DNA of 19,493 bases from CAYUIG01 sp964444685 (GCA_964444685.1 CAYUIG010000054.1:1-19493), one strand, 5' to 3'. Numbered from the stretch's first letter, positions 1 through 7,032 are shown. A program made the numbers and translations. Notes: generated by a model from the sequence alone, not told the origin.

Positions 1-701
1 AGCACGCACGCGTCGTTCACGAGGTAGCGCGTCGGGAAGTTGTCCGTGCCGTCGATCACCACATCGTAGTGCGCCAGCACGTCGAGTGCGTTCCCGGACG
101 TCAGACGCACACGGTGCTGCACCACGCGCACGTGCGGATTCAGCCGGTTCAGCCGCTCCGCCGCGGCCTCCGTCTTCGCGCGCCCGACATCCGCTTCCGT
201 GTAGAGCACCTGCCGCTGCAGGTTCGTGACGTCGACCGCATCGTCGTCGATGAGTCCGATCGTGCCGATGCCGGCCGCGGCAAGGTAGAGTCCGACCGGC
301 GCGCCGAGGCCGCCCGCGCCCACCACGGCGATGCGCGCCTCGCGCAGCTTCATCTGTCCCTCGAGACCGACCTGCGGCAGCGACAGGTGACGGCTGTAGC
401 GCGCACGCTCCTCCGCACTCAGCGCTTCCGCAACCGCGCGCCCGCCCGCAATGCTCGGCACGATCACGAGCGTGTCACCGGAATCGAGCTTGTCGTTCAC
501 GTCCGCGACTTCGTCCTCGTTCACGTACAGCTTCACGTAGCCGCGCAGCCGGCCCGCGTCATCGAACAGATGCCGACGCAACCGGGGATGGCGACGCGTC
601 AGCTCGACGAGCGCGTCGCTCACCGTGCTGCCCGGCACCCTCACCTCCGCCTCGCCGCCGGCATACTCGCGCAGTGGAGCCGGCAGGCTCACCTGCGCCA
701 T
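1..701 (-). CDS. Fused ubiquitin-like sulfur carrier (MoaD/ThiS) and E1-like adenylyltransferase (MoeB/ThiF), 3' end cut by the window
   Basis: Translating from the ATG at 701 gives 233 residues before the window edge. Residues 1-87 are a beta-grasp MoaD/ThiS-like domain ending in VPSIAGG, the Gly-Gly tail that sulfur carriers need as a free C-terminus. The chain continues without a stop through a linker of about 10 residues into a MoeB/ThiF domain: the nucleotide loop GAGGLG is at 128-133, the DDDAVDVTNLQRQ segment that positions ATP is at 152-164, and DGTDNFPTRYLVNDAC is at 217-232. In this family the E1 domain adenylates the carrier's terminal Gly so that sulfur can be loaded for molybdopterin, thiamin or cysteine synthesis. 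The start lies 4 bp after the JAMM peptidase stop, so the two are co-transcribed. No strong ribosome site is visible, which fits translational coupling. The catalytic Cys region and any C-terminal rhodanese domain lie outside the window, so the exact pathway is open. Confidence 0.9.
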   Translation of the reverse strand, partial: MAQVSLPAPLREYAGGEAEVRVPGSTVSDALVELTRRHPRLRRHLFDDAGRLRGYVKLYVNEDEVADVNDKLDSGDTLVIVPSIAGGRAVAEALSAEERARYSRHLSLPQVGLEGQMKLREARIAVVGAGGLGAPVGLYLAAAGIGTIGLIDDDAVDVTNLQRQVLYTEADVGRAKTEAAAERLNRLNPHVRVVQHRVRLTSGNALDVLAHYDVVIDGTDNFPTRYLVNDACV

Positions 702-705
702 TCGC

Positions 706-1179
706 TCACTCAATGCGCAGTTCCTCCTCGCGGAACGCGGACCGATCCTCCTCCAGACGCCACACGCGCCCGACGCCCGCACCGCTCACGATCAGGTACA
801 CCACTCCCGGCAATGCCAGCTCCAGATCCACAGGCGACGGCGCCGCCTCACCATCCGGATGCGAGTGGTAGTACCCCACGACCTCCAGTCCCGCGGCGCG
901 TGCCTGCCGATCCAGTGCGCGCACGTCAGGGGCAGCGATTTCGTAACGATGGCGCGGATCCGCCGCGACGTTGCGAGCCGGAACCGCATCCACCACCGCG
1001 ATGCTGGAAGACGTGACGCGGCCGAAGAGCGCGCCGCAGACTTCCTGGCCCTCATCGTCGGACACGGCGGCCGTGATGGTGCGCCACGCGGAGGGAGCCA
1101 CGCTCACGCACCGGGGACGCGCCCGCCGCAGCGCCGGCGACGCGCCCCCGGGCACACGCGTAACTTCAAATGCGGGCAT
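706..1179 (-). CDS. JAMM/MPN+ zinc metallopeptidase (Mec/RadC-like deubiquitinase fold)
   Basis: This 157-residue protein carries the JAMM signature: Glu46 in QEVCGALFG, then HSHP at 105-108 and Asp118 in SPVDLE, giving E-xn-H-x-H-x10-D. Such enzymes hydrolyse bonds after the C-terminal glycine of ubiquitin-like proteins; mycobacterial Mec releases cysteine from the CysO carrier. Here the gene sits 4 bp upstream of a carrier fused to its activating enzyme, so the likely role is cutting after the carrier's Gly-Gly, either to free it from the fusion or to release a product. The ATG at 1179 has no clear Shine-Dalgarno sequence, and the first 25 residues (Arg- and Pro-rich) precede the usual family start, so translation may begin further in. 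The gene follows waaA by 33 bp on the same strand. Family assignment is firm; the substrate is inferred from context. Confidence 0.9.
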   Translation of the reverse strand: MPAFEVTRVPGGASPALRRARPRCVSVAPSAWRTITAAVSDDEGQEVCGALFGRVTSSSIAVVDAVPARNVAADPRHRYEIAAPDVRALDRQARAAGLEVVGYYHSHPDGEAAPSPVDLELALPGVVYLIVSGAGVGRVWRLEEDRSAFREEELRIE

Positions 1180-1212
1180 GACTTGGAATATCGTGCGGAA
1201 GACGTTGCCGCG

Positions 1213-2505
1213 TCAACGGGAATCGAACAGACCGGCGATCAGCGAAGCGTTGCCCGCAGCGCCGCCGAGACGCGAGCGCACCCAGGCGAACGCGCGCTCA
1301 CCCGCCTGCCCCGCACGCTTCGCGGATCCACCGACACGCTCGAGACGGTTCACCAGATCTTCGCCATCGAGTACCTCGAAGCCGCCGCCCGCGGCCACGA
1401 GCTCCGCCGCTTCCGATGCGTTGCCGTGACGCGGACCGAAAATCGCCGGAACGCGCAGCGCCGCCGGTTCGACGACCGAATGCAGCCCTGCGCGATGGAA
1501 TCCGCCACCGACGTACGCCACGCGCGCGACGGCGTAGAGATCCGCGAGGATGCCGATGCGATCGACGATGACGGCATCGGGCAGCGGACGATGATCCGCT
1601 TCGACCTCGGCCAGCCGCGCGTGCGCAATGCTCAACGCATCGAGCCGCTGCTCGATGGAGCGGAGATGATCGGCGTCGACTTCGTGTGGCGCGATGATGA
1701 GGCGGAGCGGTGCGCTCTTGCGTACCTGCGCATAGGCGGGCAGCAGGCGGCGCTCGTCCGCCGGCCAGGTCGAACCCGCGACCATCACCGCCATCCCCTC
1801 GCGCAACCGCTGCAGCAGCGGCGCGCTGCGGTCGAGCGCGTCGACACGCGCACGGACCTGGTCGAAGCGCGCGTCGCCCGTCACCTGAATGCGGTCCGCC
1901 TGCACGCCCATGCGACGCAGGTTGCGCGCATCGTTCTCGGCCACCGCACCCGCTGCGTCGAGCCGGCCGTAGCTCGCCCTGAGCAGCCAGCGCGCGGGTC
2001 CGCTTAGCCGGCTGGAGTCATCCGCCAGCGCGGCGTTCACGAGCGCGAGGCCGATGCCGCGGGCCTGCGCTTCCCGCGCGAGCACCGGCCACACTTCGGT
2101 GCGCACGAATGCGATCGCCGCGGGCGCCAGCGCATCCAGCGCGCGCACCATGTCGCGCGTCGTGTCCCACGGCAGGTAGTCGGCGACATCGGCGCCCACG
2201 CGTTCACGCAGCCGCTCGGCAGACGGGGAGAAGAAGGTGAAGGCGATCTGCGCATCCGGCCGATGCTCGCGCAGGCTCGTGATGATGGCCTGCGCCATCA
2301 GGGCCTCGCCCACCGACGGCGCGTGCACCCAGACCAGCGGCCGGCCGCGGTCGCGATGGTCGCGCGCCCAGCGCTCGAGCCGCTCGACGGTGGCGCGCCG
2401 GCCGGCCACGCCGCGGCGCAGCTTCGGATGGAGTGCCGACAACGCACCGATCGGCGGTCTGGCGGCGGCCAGCGCGGCCTCGTAGATCCTTTCGCCCAGA
2501 GACAC
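1213..2505 (-). CDS. waaA: 3-deoxy-D-manno-octulosonic acid (Kdo) transferase
   Basis: This 430-residue GT30-family glycosyltransferase moves Kdo from CMP-Kdo to lipid A precursor at the inner face of the cytoplasmic membrane, the first step of lipopolysaccharide core assembly. Visible family marks are HAPSVGEAL at 61-69 with the expected general base Glu67, TEVWPVL at 136-142, GSTWPADE at 244-251, APHE at 272-275 and the CMP-binding segment GGGFHRAGLHSVVEPA at 333-348. Length matches the family. The start is a GTG at 2505; an in-frame stop lies just upstream and there is no ribosome site, but TATGAT stands 6 bp upstream, so the message may be leaderless. The gene heads a minus-strand series with the JAMM peptidase and the Ubl-E1 fusion and is divergent from an acyltransferase, so both sides of this junction concern the envelope. 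Whether it adds one or more Kdo residues cannot be read from sequence. Confidence 0.92.
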   Translation of the reverse strand: MSLGERIYEAALAAARPPIGALSALHPKLRRGVAGRRATVERLERWARDHRDRGRPLVWVHAPSVGEALMAQAIITSLREHRPDAQIAFTFFSPSAERLRERVGADVADYLPWDTTRDMVRALDALAPAAIAFVRTEVWPVLAREAQARGIGLALVNAALADDSSRLSGPARWLLRASYGRLDAAGAVAENDARNLRRMGVQADRIQVTGDARFDQVRARVDALDRSAPLLQRLREGMAVMVAGSTWPADERRLLPAYAQVRKSAPLRLIIAPHEVDADHLRSIEQRLDALSIAHARLAEVEADHRPLPDAVIVDRIGILADLYAVARVAYVGGGFHRAGLHSVVEPAALRVPAIFGPRHGNASEAAELVAAGGGFEVLDGEDLVNRLERVGGSAKRAGQAGERAFAWVRSRLGGAAGNASLIAGLFDSR

Positions 2506-2510
2506 GCCGA

Positions 2511-2516
2511 ATCATA
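2511..2516 (-). promoter_or_regulatory. Possible -10 box (TATGAT) of waaA
   Basis: On the minus strand TATGAT matches the TATAAT consensus at five of six positions and ends 5 bp before the GTG start of waaA. No recognisable -35 hexamer lies 16-18 bp upstream. If used, transcription would begin at or within a base or two of the GTG, giving a leaderless message, consistent with the missing ribosome site. This is an inference from position. Confidence 0.35.
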
Positions 2517-2554
2517 GGACCGCAAATGGCCCGACGGCGAGGGAGCCGGAGAAA

Positions 2555-3904
2555 ATGAGGGGATCGCACGCCATCGTGCGCGCGGCGGGTGCGCTCGCCG
2601 GCGTCTTCTTCCGTGTGGATCGCAGCGGCGCACTATTGCCGGACGGGCCACTCCTCGTCGTCGCGAACCACCCCAATTCGCTGCTCGATCCGCTCATCCT
2701 CTTCCACACCGCGGGCCGCCCCACGCGGCCGCTCGCGAAGGCGCCGCTCTTCTCGCACCCGCTGGTCGGGCCGATGCTGCGCTCGCTCGGCGGTCTGCCC
2801 GTGTACCGCCGGCAGGACGACCCGACGCAGATGCATCGCAACGACGAGACCTTCCGCCGTGCCATCGCCGCGCTGCACGACGGCGAGGCGGTGCAGATCT
2901 ATCCCGAGGGTATCACGCACTCCGAACCGTCGCTGGCGCCACTCCGCACCGGCGCAGCGCGCATCGCGCTCGCCGCCGAGGCACAGCGCGACTGGCAGCT
3001 CGGCCTGCGCATCGCACCCATCGGGCTCACCTACCGCCGCAAGACACTGTTCCGCGGTGAAGCCCTGTCGCACGTGGGCGAACCGATCGTCGTCTCCGAT
3101 TACCGGGAGTCCTTCCTCTCAGACGAACAGGAGGCGGTGCGTGCGCTCACGGACACGATCGCGGAGCGGCTGCGCGGACTCGTCGTCGAGCTCGCGAGTC
3201 ACGACGAGCTCGAGCTTATCGAAACCGCCGAGCGACTTTACGTGCGCGCGAAGGGAATGGCGGGCTGGCGCTCGCGCGAAGAACTCGAGGAGAGACTGCC
3301 GCGCCTGCGACGCTTCGCCGCAGGCATGGCATGGCTGCGCAGTGAGGACCCCCCGGCGTACGCACGCATGGAGCGCGCAGTCCGCCGCCACGCGCGCCGC
3401 CTCGATGCCGTCGGTGCGACGGAGGCCGACATACCGCCGGAGTATCGCGCGGGAAGCGTCGCACGATACGCACTGCGCACGGGGCTGCCGCTCTTGTTCG
3501 GGTTCATTCCTGCCGCCGTGGGTGCCGCCATCTGGTGGCCCGCGTACTGGCTGCCACGCGCCGCCGTGCGTCTCACGAAGCCGGAATACACCGCGATCGC
3601 CACACACAAGCTCGTCGCCGGCTGCCTGGCCGGAGGACTCGCATGGCTCGCGATCGTGATCGCGGCGGCGGTGTTCGGTGGGCCGTTGATCGCACTGCTC
3701 GCCGCCCTCCTGTCACCACCGCTGGGGCTGATTGCCGTGTGGTGGCTGGACCGTGCGCAGGATGCGCTGGAGGACCTGCGCCTCTGGTGGAAGTTGCGAC
3801 GCCGCGACCGCACCCTCGACCGCATTGCTGCCGAGCGGGACCGCCTCGTGCGCGCGATCGACGACGCGCTCGCGCGCATGCAGGCCGATCAGCCCGGCAC
3901 GTAG
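2555..3904 (+). CDS. PlsC-type glycerolipid acyltransferase with C-terminal membrane domain
   Basis: The 449-residue protein has an N-terminal acyltransferase domain (about 1-220): block I is NHPNSLLDP with His39 and Asp45, and block III is YPEGITHSEP at 116-125. These enzymes transfer acyl groups to glycerol-3-phosphate or its lyso form, using the block I His/Asp pair. The His and Asp are separated by five residues rather than the usual four of PlsC; I recall the same spacing in yeast Gpt2/Sct1 acyltransferases. A charged helical stretch (about 225-300) leads to hydrophobic segments near 308-333 and 350-395, then a basic helical tail, so it is membrane-bound. A good ribosome site (GGAG, 2548-2551) stands before the ATG. 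The gene is divergent from waaA (49 bp apart), and its last 16 bp overlap the tail of a convergent small gene. The exact acyl acceptor is unknown. Confidence 0.85.
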   Translation: MRGSHAIVRAAGALAGVFFRVDRSGALLPDGPLLVVANHPNSLLDPLILFHTAGRPTRPLAKAPLFSHPLVGPMLRSLGGLPVYRRQDDPTQMHRNDETFRRAIAALHDGEAVQIYPEGITHSEPSLAPLRTGAARIALAAEAQRDWQLGLRIAPIGLTYRRKTLFRGEALSHVGEPIVVSDYRESFLSDEQEAVRALTDTIAERLRGLVVELASHDELELIETAERLYVRAKGMAGWRSREELEERLPRLRRFAAGMAWLRSEDPPAYARMERAVRRHARRLDAVGATEADIPPEYRAGSVARYALRTGLPLLFGFIPAAVGAAIWWPAYWLPRAAVRLTKPEYTAIATHKLVAGCLAGGLAWLAIVIAAAVFGGPLIALLAALLSPPLGLIAVWWLDRAQDALEDLRLWWKLRRRDRTLDRIAAERDRLVRAIDDALARMQADQPGT

Positions 3905-4080
3905 TCGCGCTGCTCCGGATCGACAGCCAGCCGCACCTCCACGAGGTCTGCACCCGTCACGTTCGGCGGGAATCGCTCGGAGAGCAGCCTCATCGCTTCC
4001 GCGATGTCGGGCGCGTCGATGTCCTCGACGTGGTAGCGCTGCGGCTTGCCGTGGCGGATCGTGGCCCGGTAGGTCGGCAT
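3889..4080 (-). CDS. Small hypothetical protein, 63 residues
   Basis: An ATG at 4080 preceded by a near-perfect ribosome site (AGGGAGAG, 3 bp or less from the ATG) opens a 63-residue frame beginning MPTYRATIRHGKPQRYHVED. It is acidic and soluble-looking, with a predicted beta-strand start, a helix around 24-37 (DIAEAMRLLSERF) and a final strand (ADLVEVRLAV, 44-53), a pattern like a small beta-alpha-beta domain. It lies 29 bp after the serine hydrolase stop on the same strand, so it is probably the third gene of the PadR operon. Its 3' end overlaps the convergent acyltransferase gene by 16 bp. A longer in-frame reading back to 4233 overlaps the hydrolase and was not chosen. I do not recognise a family. 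Confidence 0.7.
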   Translation of the reverse strand: MPTYRATIRHGKPQRYHVEDIDAPDIAEAMRLLSERFPPNVTGADLVEVRLAVDPEQRDYVPG

Positions 4081-4109
4081 TCTCTCCCTGTCGGTGTTCG
4101 CGGAGGTCC

Positions 4110-5195
4110 TCAGGGTCGGGTCTCTGAGGATTTCCGGGCAACCTCGATCAACGCGAGCGCCATCGGCGTCACGTCGACAAGATGCGCGTTCGTCAGAACG
4201 GCTACGGTAACGTCGAGTTCCGGTGCGTGCCATGCCGATGCGCTGAAGCCGACCGTATTCCCCTTGTGACCGAGCAGCTCGACATCACCGGGCGTGTACC
4301 TCAGCACGCCCAGGCCGTACTGCATGCCGTCGCCGCGTTCGACCCACCGCGTCATCGCATCGAACCACTCGCCGCCGACCACCGCGCCTTCGTGCAGCTT
4401 CCGCAGCCAGCGGGCGAGATCCTCGGCCGTCGAAACGATCGCGCCTGCGGCGCCCGCTGCGGTGATGAACGACGTGGTCGCCACCAGACTCGTGAGATCT
4501 TCGGCACGCCCATCGCCGTTTATGTCGAGGAATGCGTGCGCACGCGGGCCGCTCGCCTCTTCGCGCGGTGCGTAGAACGTGCGCGCCAATCCCTGGGGCT
4601 CCAGCAGACGCGACCGCAGCAGCACATCGTACGACTCCCCGCCCGCCTCCTCGGCGATCTGCCCCAGCAGCAGGTAGTTCGCATTCGAGTAATGCCAGCC
4701 ATCCCCCGGTGCGAAGTACGGTGCCTGCATGTAGGCGTAGCTGTCCTCCGGCGTCCACACACGCGCGAAGTCTGCGCGCAGCGCCGGGATGTATTCGGGG
4801 TTGTCCGTGTAGTCGTGCAGCCCGCTCGTGTGCTGCAGCAGATGCCGGATCGTCACGCCTTCCGCGTTCGGAAAGTCCGGCAGCCAGCGTGCGAGCGGAT
4901 CGTCCAGTCCGAGACGGCCCTCCGCTGCAAGCGAGAGCACGAGTGCCGACGTGAACGTCTTCGTGATACTGCCGATCTCGAACAGCATGTCGCTCGACAC
5001 CGGAGTGCCACCGCCGTTCGCCACGCCGCTCCCGCCGCTCCACAGCGTGCCATCGGGAAGGATCACCGCGACGCTCGCACCCGGGATGTCCAGCGCCACA
5101 CGCGCACTGTCCAGCGCCCGCTGGAGCTCATCGACTTGCGCAGAGGCCAGCGACGGCAGCGCACACAGCATCCACAGCGAAAGCACCCGCTTCAT
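4110..5195 (-). CDS. Secreted serine hydrolase, class C beta-lactamase / D-aminopeptidase (beta-lactamase) fold
   Basis: This 361-residue protein opens with a signal peptide (KR, hydrophobic core, predicted cut ASA|Q after residue 19). The acylating serine motif is SITK (76-79), the second motif is Tyr169-Ser-Asn171, and the third is His310-Lys-Gly312 in the LLGHKGNTVGF segment. These three mark the serine beta-lactamase-like superfamily, which includes AmpC, D-Ala-D-Ala carboxypeptidases, esterases and D-aminopeptidases, so the substrate cannot be named. An insert near 224-235 reads DINGDGRAED and resembles a calcium-binding loop of dockerin or EF-hand type. A strong ribosome site (GGGGAGG) precedes the ATG, which overlaps the PadR stop by 4 bp (ATGA), so the two genes are translationally coupled and the regulator probably controls this enzyme. 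Confidence 0.88.
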   Translation of the reverse strand: MKRVLSLWMLCALPSLASAQVDELQRALDSARVALDIPGASVAVILPDGTLWSGGSGVANGGGTPVSSDMLFEIGSITKTFTSALVLSLAAEGRLGLDDPLARWLPDFPNAEGVTIRHLLQHTSGLHDYTDNPEYIPALRADFARVWTPEDSYAYMQAPYFAPGDGWHYSNANYLLLGQIAEEAGGESYDVLLRSRLLEPQGLARTFYAPREEASGPRAHAFLDINGDGRAEDLTSLVATTSFITAAGAAGAIVSTAEDLARWLRKLHEGAVVGGEWFDAMTRWVERGDGMQYGLGVLRYTPGDVELLGHKGNTVGFSASAWHAPELDVTVAVLTNAHLVDVTPMALALIEVARKSSETRP

Positions 5196-5752
5196 GCCAC
5201 CTCCCCGTTCCGAGCCGGCAGCTTCGTCAGCTCCGGCAGCACCGCATCACACCACGCGACGGCACTCTGCGCCGCGTGGATCCCCGCATTCAGTGTCATC
5301 CGCCACCACACGAATTCGGGATCCGCCCGCGCTTCACGCTCCAGATCCGCGGCGATCGTCTCGAGCCGTGCCAGCTCACTCAACCGCCGGCCACGGTACG
5401 CCGCCACCTGCTCCGCCACGGCCCCCGCCGGAGCCATGGCACCAAGGAACACCCGCAGCAGCAGCTCGTTGCGCGGCGGAACCGGCGCCACAGGCTCCGT
5501 AAACCAGCGCTCCAGCGCCCGGCGACCGGCGGCCGTCAGCGCGTACTCGTGCCGGGGCGGCCGGTTCTCCGACGGCATGACCCGCTTCTTCACCCACCCT
5601 CGCTCGTGCAGCCGCTTGAGAATCGGGTAGATGTGGCCCACGCTCTCGTTCCAGAAATGGCTCAGCCGCTCCTCCACCAGCCGCTTGATGTCGTAGCCCG
5701 ACTTCGGCCCCTGCCCCAGCAGCCCGAGTATGGCGAACTCCGTGCGGTTCAT
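5192..5752 (-). CDS. PadR-family transcriptional regulator
   Basis: The 186-residue protein has an N-terminal winged helix-turn-helix (FAILGLL, then SGYDIKRLV, HIYPILKRLHERGWV and EYALTAAGRRAL, residues about 5-85) and a helical C-terminal dimerisation domain of the Vir_C type (about 95-180, with two Trp pairs), as in AphA-like PadR proteins. These proteins repress nearby genes and often their own promoter in response to small molecules. I chose the ATG at 5752 because a strong ribosome site (GGGGAGAG, 5755-5762) stands directly before it; the ATG 15 bp upstream lies inside a palindromic operator and has no such site. The gene overlaps the serine hydrolase by 4 bp. The effector is unknown. 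Confidence 0.9.
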   Translation of the reverse strand: MNRTEFAILGLLGQGPKSGYDIKRLVEERLSHFWNESVGHIYPILKRLHERGWVKKRVMPSENRPPRHEYALTAAGRRALERWFTEPVAPVPPRNELLLRVFLGAMAPAGAVAEQVAAYRGRRLSELARLETIAADLEREARADPEFVWWRMTLNAGIHAAQSAVAWCDAVLPELTKLPARNGEVA

Positions 5753-5766
5753 AGCTCTCCCCGTCA

Positions 5767-5783
5767 TATATCAGAGTGATATA
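5767..5783. promoter_or_regulatory. Palindromic operator, probably for the adjacent PadR regulator
   Basis: TATATCA and TGATATA form a perfect 7-bp inverted repeat separated by GAG. It is a rare AT-rich island in GC-rich DNA, sits 15 bp upstream of the padR start and overlaps the best -10 candidate. PadR proteins bind such dyads and commonly autoregulate. Binding is inferred from position and symmetry. Confidence 0.6.
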
Positions 5784-5807
5784 CATTCCCGGGCCGGGCT
5801 GCGTCAA
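5778..5807 (-). promoter_or_regulatory. Predicted promoter of the padR operon
   Basis: On the minus strand TTGACG (5802-5807) and TATATC (5778-5783) are separated by 18 bp and direct transcription into padR. The -10 hexamer is part of the palindrome at 5767-5783, so a bound repressor would block RNA polymerase. It is a reasonable vegetative-type promoter by eye. Confidence 0.5.
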
Positions 5808-5834
5808 GGGCGTCCCGTCTCCTGTCCGGGCGTC

Positions 5835-5929
5835 GTCAGAGTCGGGAGTCGGGAGCCTGGAGCTGAGGAAATGCGGGAACCCGCCGTTTCCCAGCTCCCG
5901 ACTCCAGACTCCCGACTCCCGACTCCGAC
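5835..5929. repeat. Long imperfect hairpin of GTCGGGA heptad repeats
   Basis: The left arm (5835-5877) holds consecutive 7-bp units GTCGGGA, GTCGGGA, GCCTGGA; the right arm (5880-5929) holds the same units inverted, read on the minus strand as GTCGGGA, GTCGGGA, GTCTGGA, GTCGGGA, then GCTGGG. The arms meet at CGGG-AA-CCCG and pair over most of about 40 bp, with one heptad extra on the right. It occupies most of the 218-bp gap between the divergent padR and methyltransferase genes; I see no gene there. The stretch 5930-5970 holds only the methyltransferase leader. A related array lies at 16018-16080. It could act as a transcription barrier or be a dispersed palindromic repeat; function is unknown. 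Confidence 0.8.
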
Positions 5930-5970
5930 AGGATGGCGCGGCCCCACCGCGAACCCCGATACTTCCCGGA

Positions 5971-7032
5971 ATGCGCTACATCGGGAACAAGACCAGGCTG
6001 CTGCCCTTCATCCGGCGGGTGCTGCGGGACCGAGGCATTTCAGGCGGCCGGGCCGTGGACCCGTTCAGCGGGACGGCCAGCGTGGCCACCGAGCTGAAGC
6101 GGCTCGGCTTCGGTGTGATGGCCGGGGACATCATGGCGTACGGCTACGTATTCGCGCGCGCGTACGTCGAGGTGGCGTCGTCGCCGGACGTGACGGAAGC
6201 AGCGGGCCGCCTTGGACTCAGGGACCGGACACTGCGCGGACTGGCGGCCTGGCTCGACCGCCTGCCCGCCACCCCGGGCTTCGTGCACGAGCACTACACG
6301 CCCGCGGGCGCGGAAGGCGGGAAACACGGCCGGATGTACTTCACGCCGGAGAATGGGGAACGCATTGACGCGATCCGGACCGCGCTCGAGGACCTCCGCA
6401 CCGAGGGTCTCGATGACGACGCCTACCATCTTCTGCTGGCTGGGCTGATCGAAGCAGCGGATCGCGTGGCCAACACGACCGGTGTGTATGCCGCGTTCGT
6501 GAAGAGCTGGCAGCCGAATGCGACGCGTCCACTCCGGCTCCGCGTTCCGCGCATCGTGCCCGGCAACGGCTGCCACGCGTTTCGCTCCGACGCGGAGTCG
6601 CTCGTGTCGGAGCTCGAACCGTTCGAGCTGCTCTACCTCGATCCGCCATACAACACGCGCCAGTACCCCGGCTACTACCACGTGCCCGAACTGCTCGCGA
6701 CCGGCTGGTTCGACGGTGAGGTTCGCACGCGCGGGAAAACGGGACTGATCGAGGATGCCGACCGCCGCAGTGACTGGAGCCGTGCGAAGAAGTGCGAGGC
6801 TGCGTTCGAACGGCTCGTCGGGACCGCGCGCTGGACACACCTCGTGATGAGCTACAACGCCGAGGGCATCATCCCGGAATCGACGATCGAGCGTGTATTG
6901 CGCGAGCACGGCCGCCGCGACACGTTCCGGCGCTACCGTCGCGGCTACCGTCGCTACCGCGCGGACTCCGACGATCGGCGCACGTACGCGTCGAATCGTG
7001 TGGACGAGTATCTGTACTGTGTGAGCCGCTGA
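5971..7032 (+). CDS. D12-class adenine-N6 DNA methyltransferase (Dam family)
   Basis: The 353-residue protein has the D12 motif order: motif X YIGNKTRLLPFI (3-14) and motif I VDPFSGTASVA (29-39), which bind S-adenosylmethionine, then catalytic motif IV DPPYNTRQY (224-232). Together they identify an enzyme that methylates adenine N6 in DNA. A long helical insert (about 75-180) and an Arg/Tyr-rich C-terminal stretch (about 320-340) may belong to the target-recognition part. I chose the ATG at 5971 because residues from there match the family start; an upstream in-frame start would read through the heptad hairpin. The ribosome site is weak. No restriction endonuclease gene adjoins it, so it looks solitary, and its target sequence cannot be read. 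Its stop abuts the stop of the convergent DUF423 gene with no spacer. Confidence 0.88.
   Translation: MRYIGNKTRLLPFIRRVLRDRGISGGRAVDPFSGTASVATELKRLGFGVMAGDIMAYGYVFARAYVEVASSPDVTEAAGRLGLRDRTLRGLAAWLDRLPATPGFVHEHYTPAGAEGGKHGRMYFTPENGERIDAIRTALEDLRTEGLDDDAYHLLLAGLIEAADRVANTTGVYAAFVKSWQPNATRPLRLRVPRIVPGNGCHAFRSDAESLVSELEPFELLYLDPPYNTRQYPGYYHVPELLATGWFDGEVRTRGKTGLIEDADRRSDWSRAKKCEAAFERLVGTARWTHLVMSYNAEGIIPESTIERVLREHGRRDTFRRYRRGYRRYRADSDDRRTYASNRVDEYLYCVSR

Noticed and set aside
625..2007. A 460-residue plus-strand open frame over the JAMM and waaA genes
   Set aside because: Arg/His-rich shadow frame; the minus strand carries two recognisable enzymes with catalytic motifs.
5776..5970. An earlier start for the DNA methyltransferase
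   Set aside because: The added 65 residues are only a translation of the heptad hairpin, and motif X of the family begins at the ATG at 5971.
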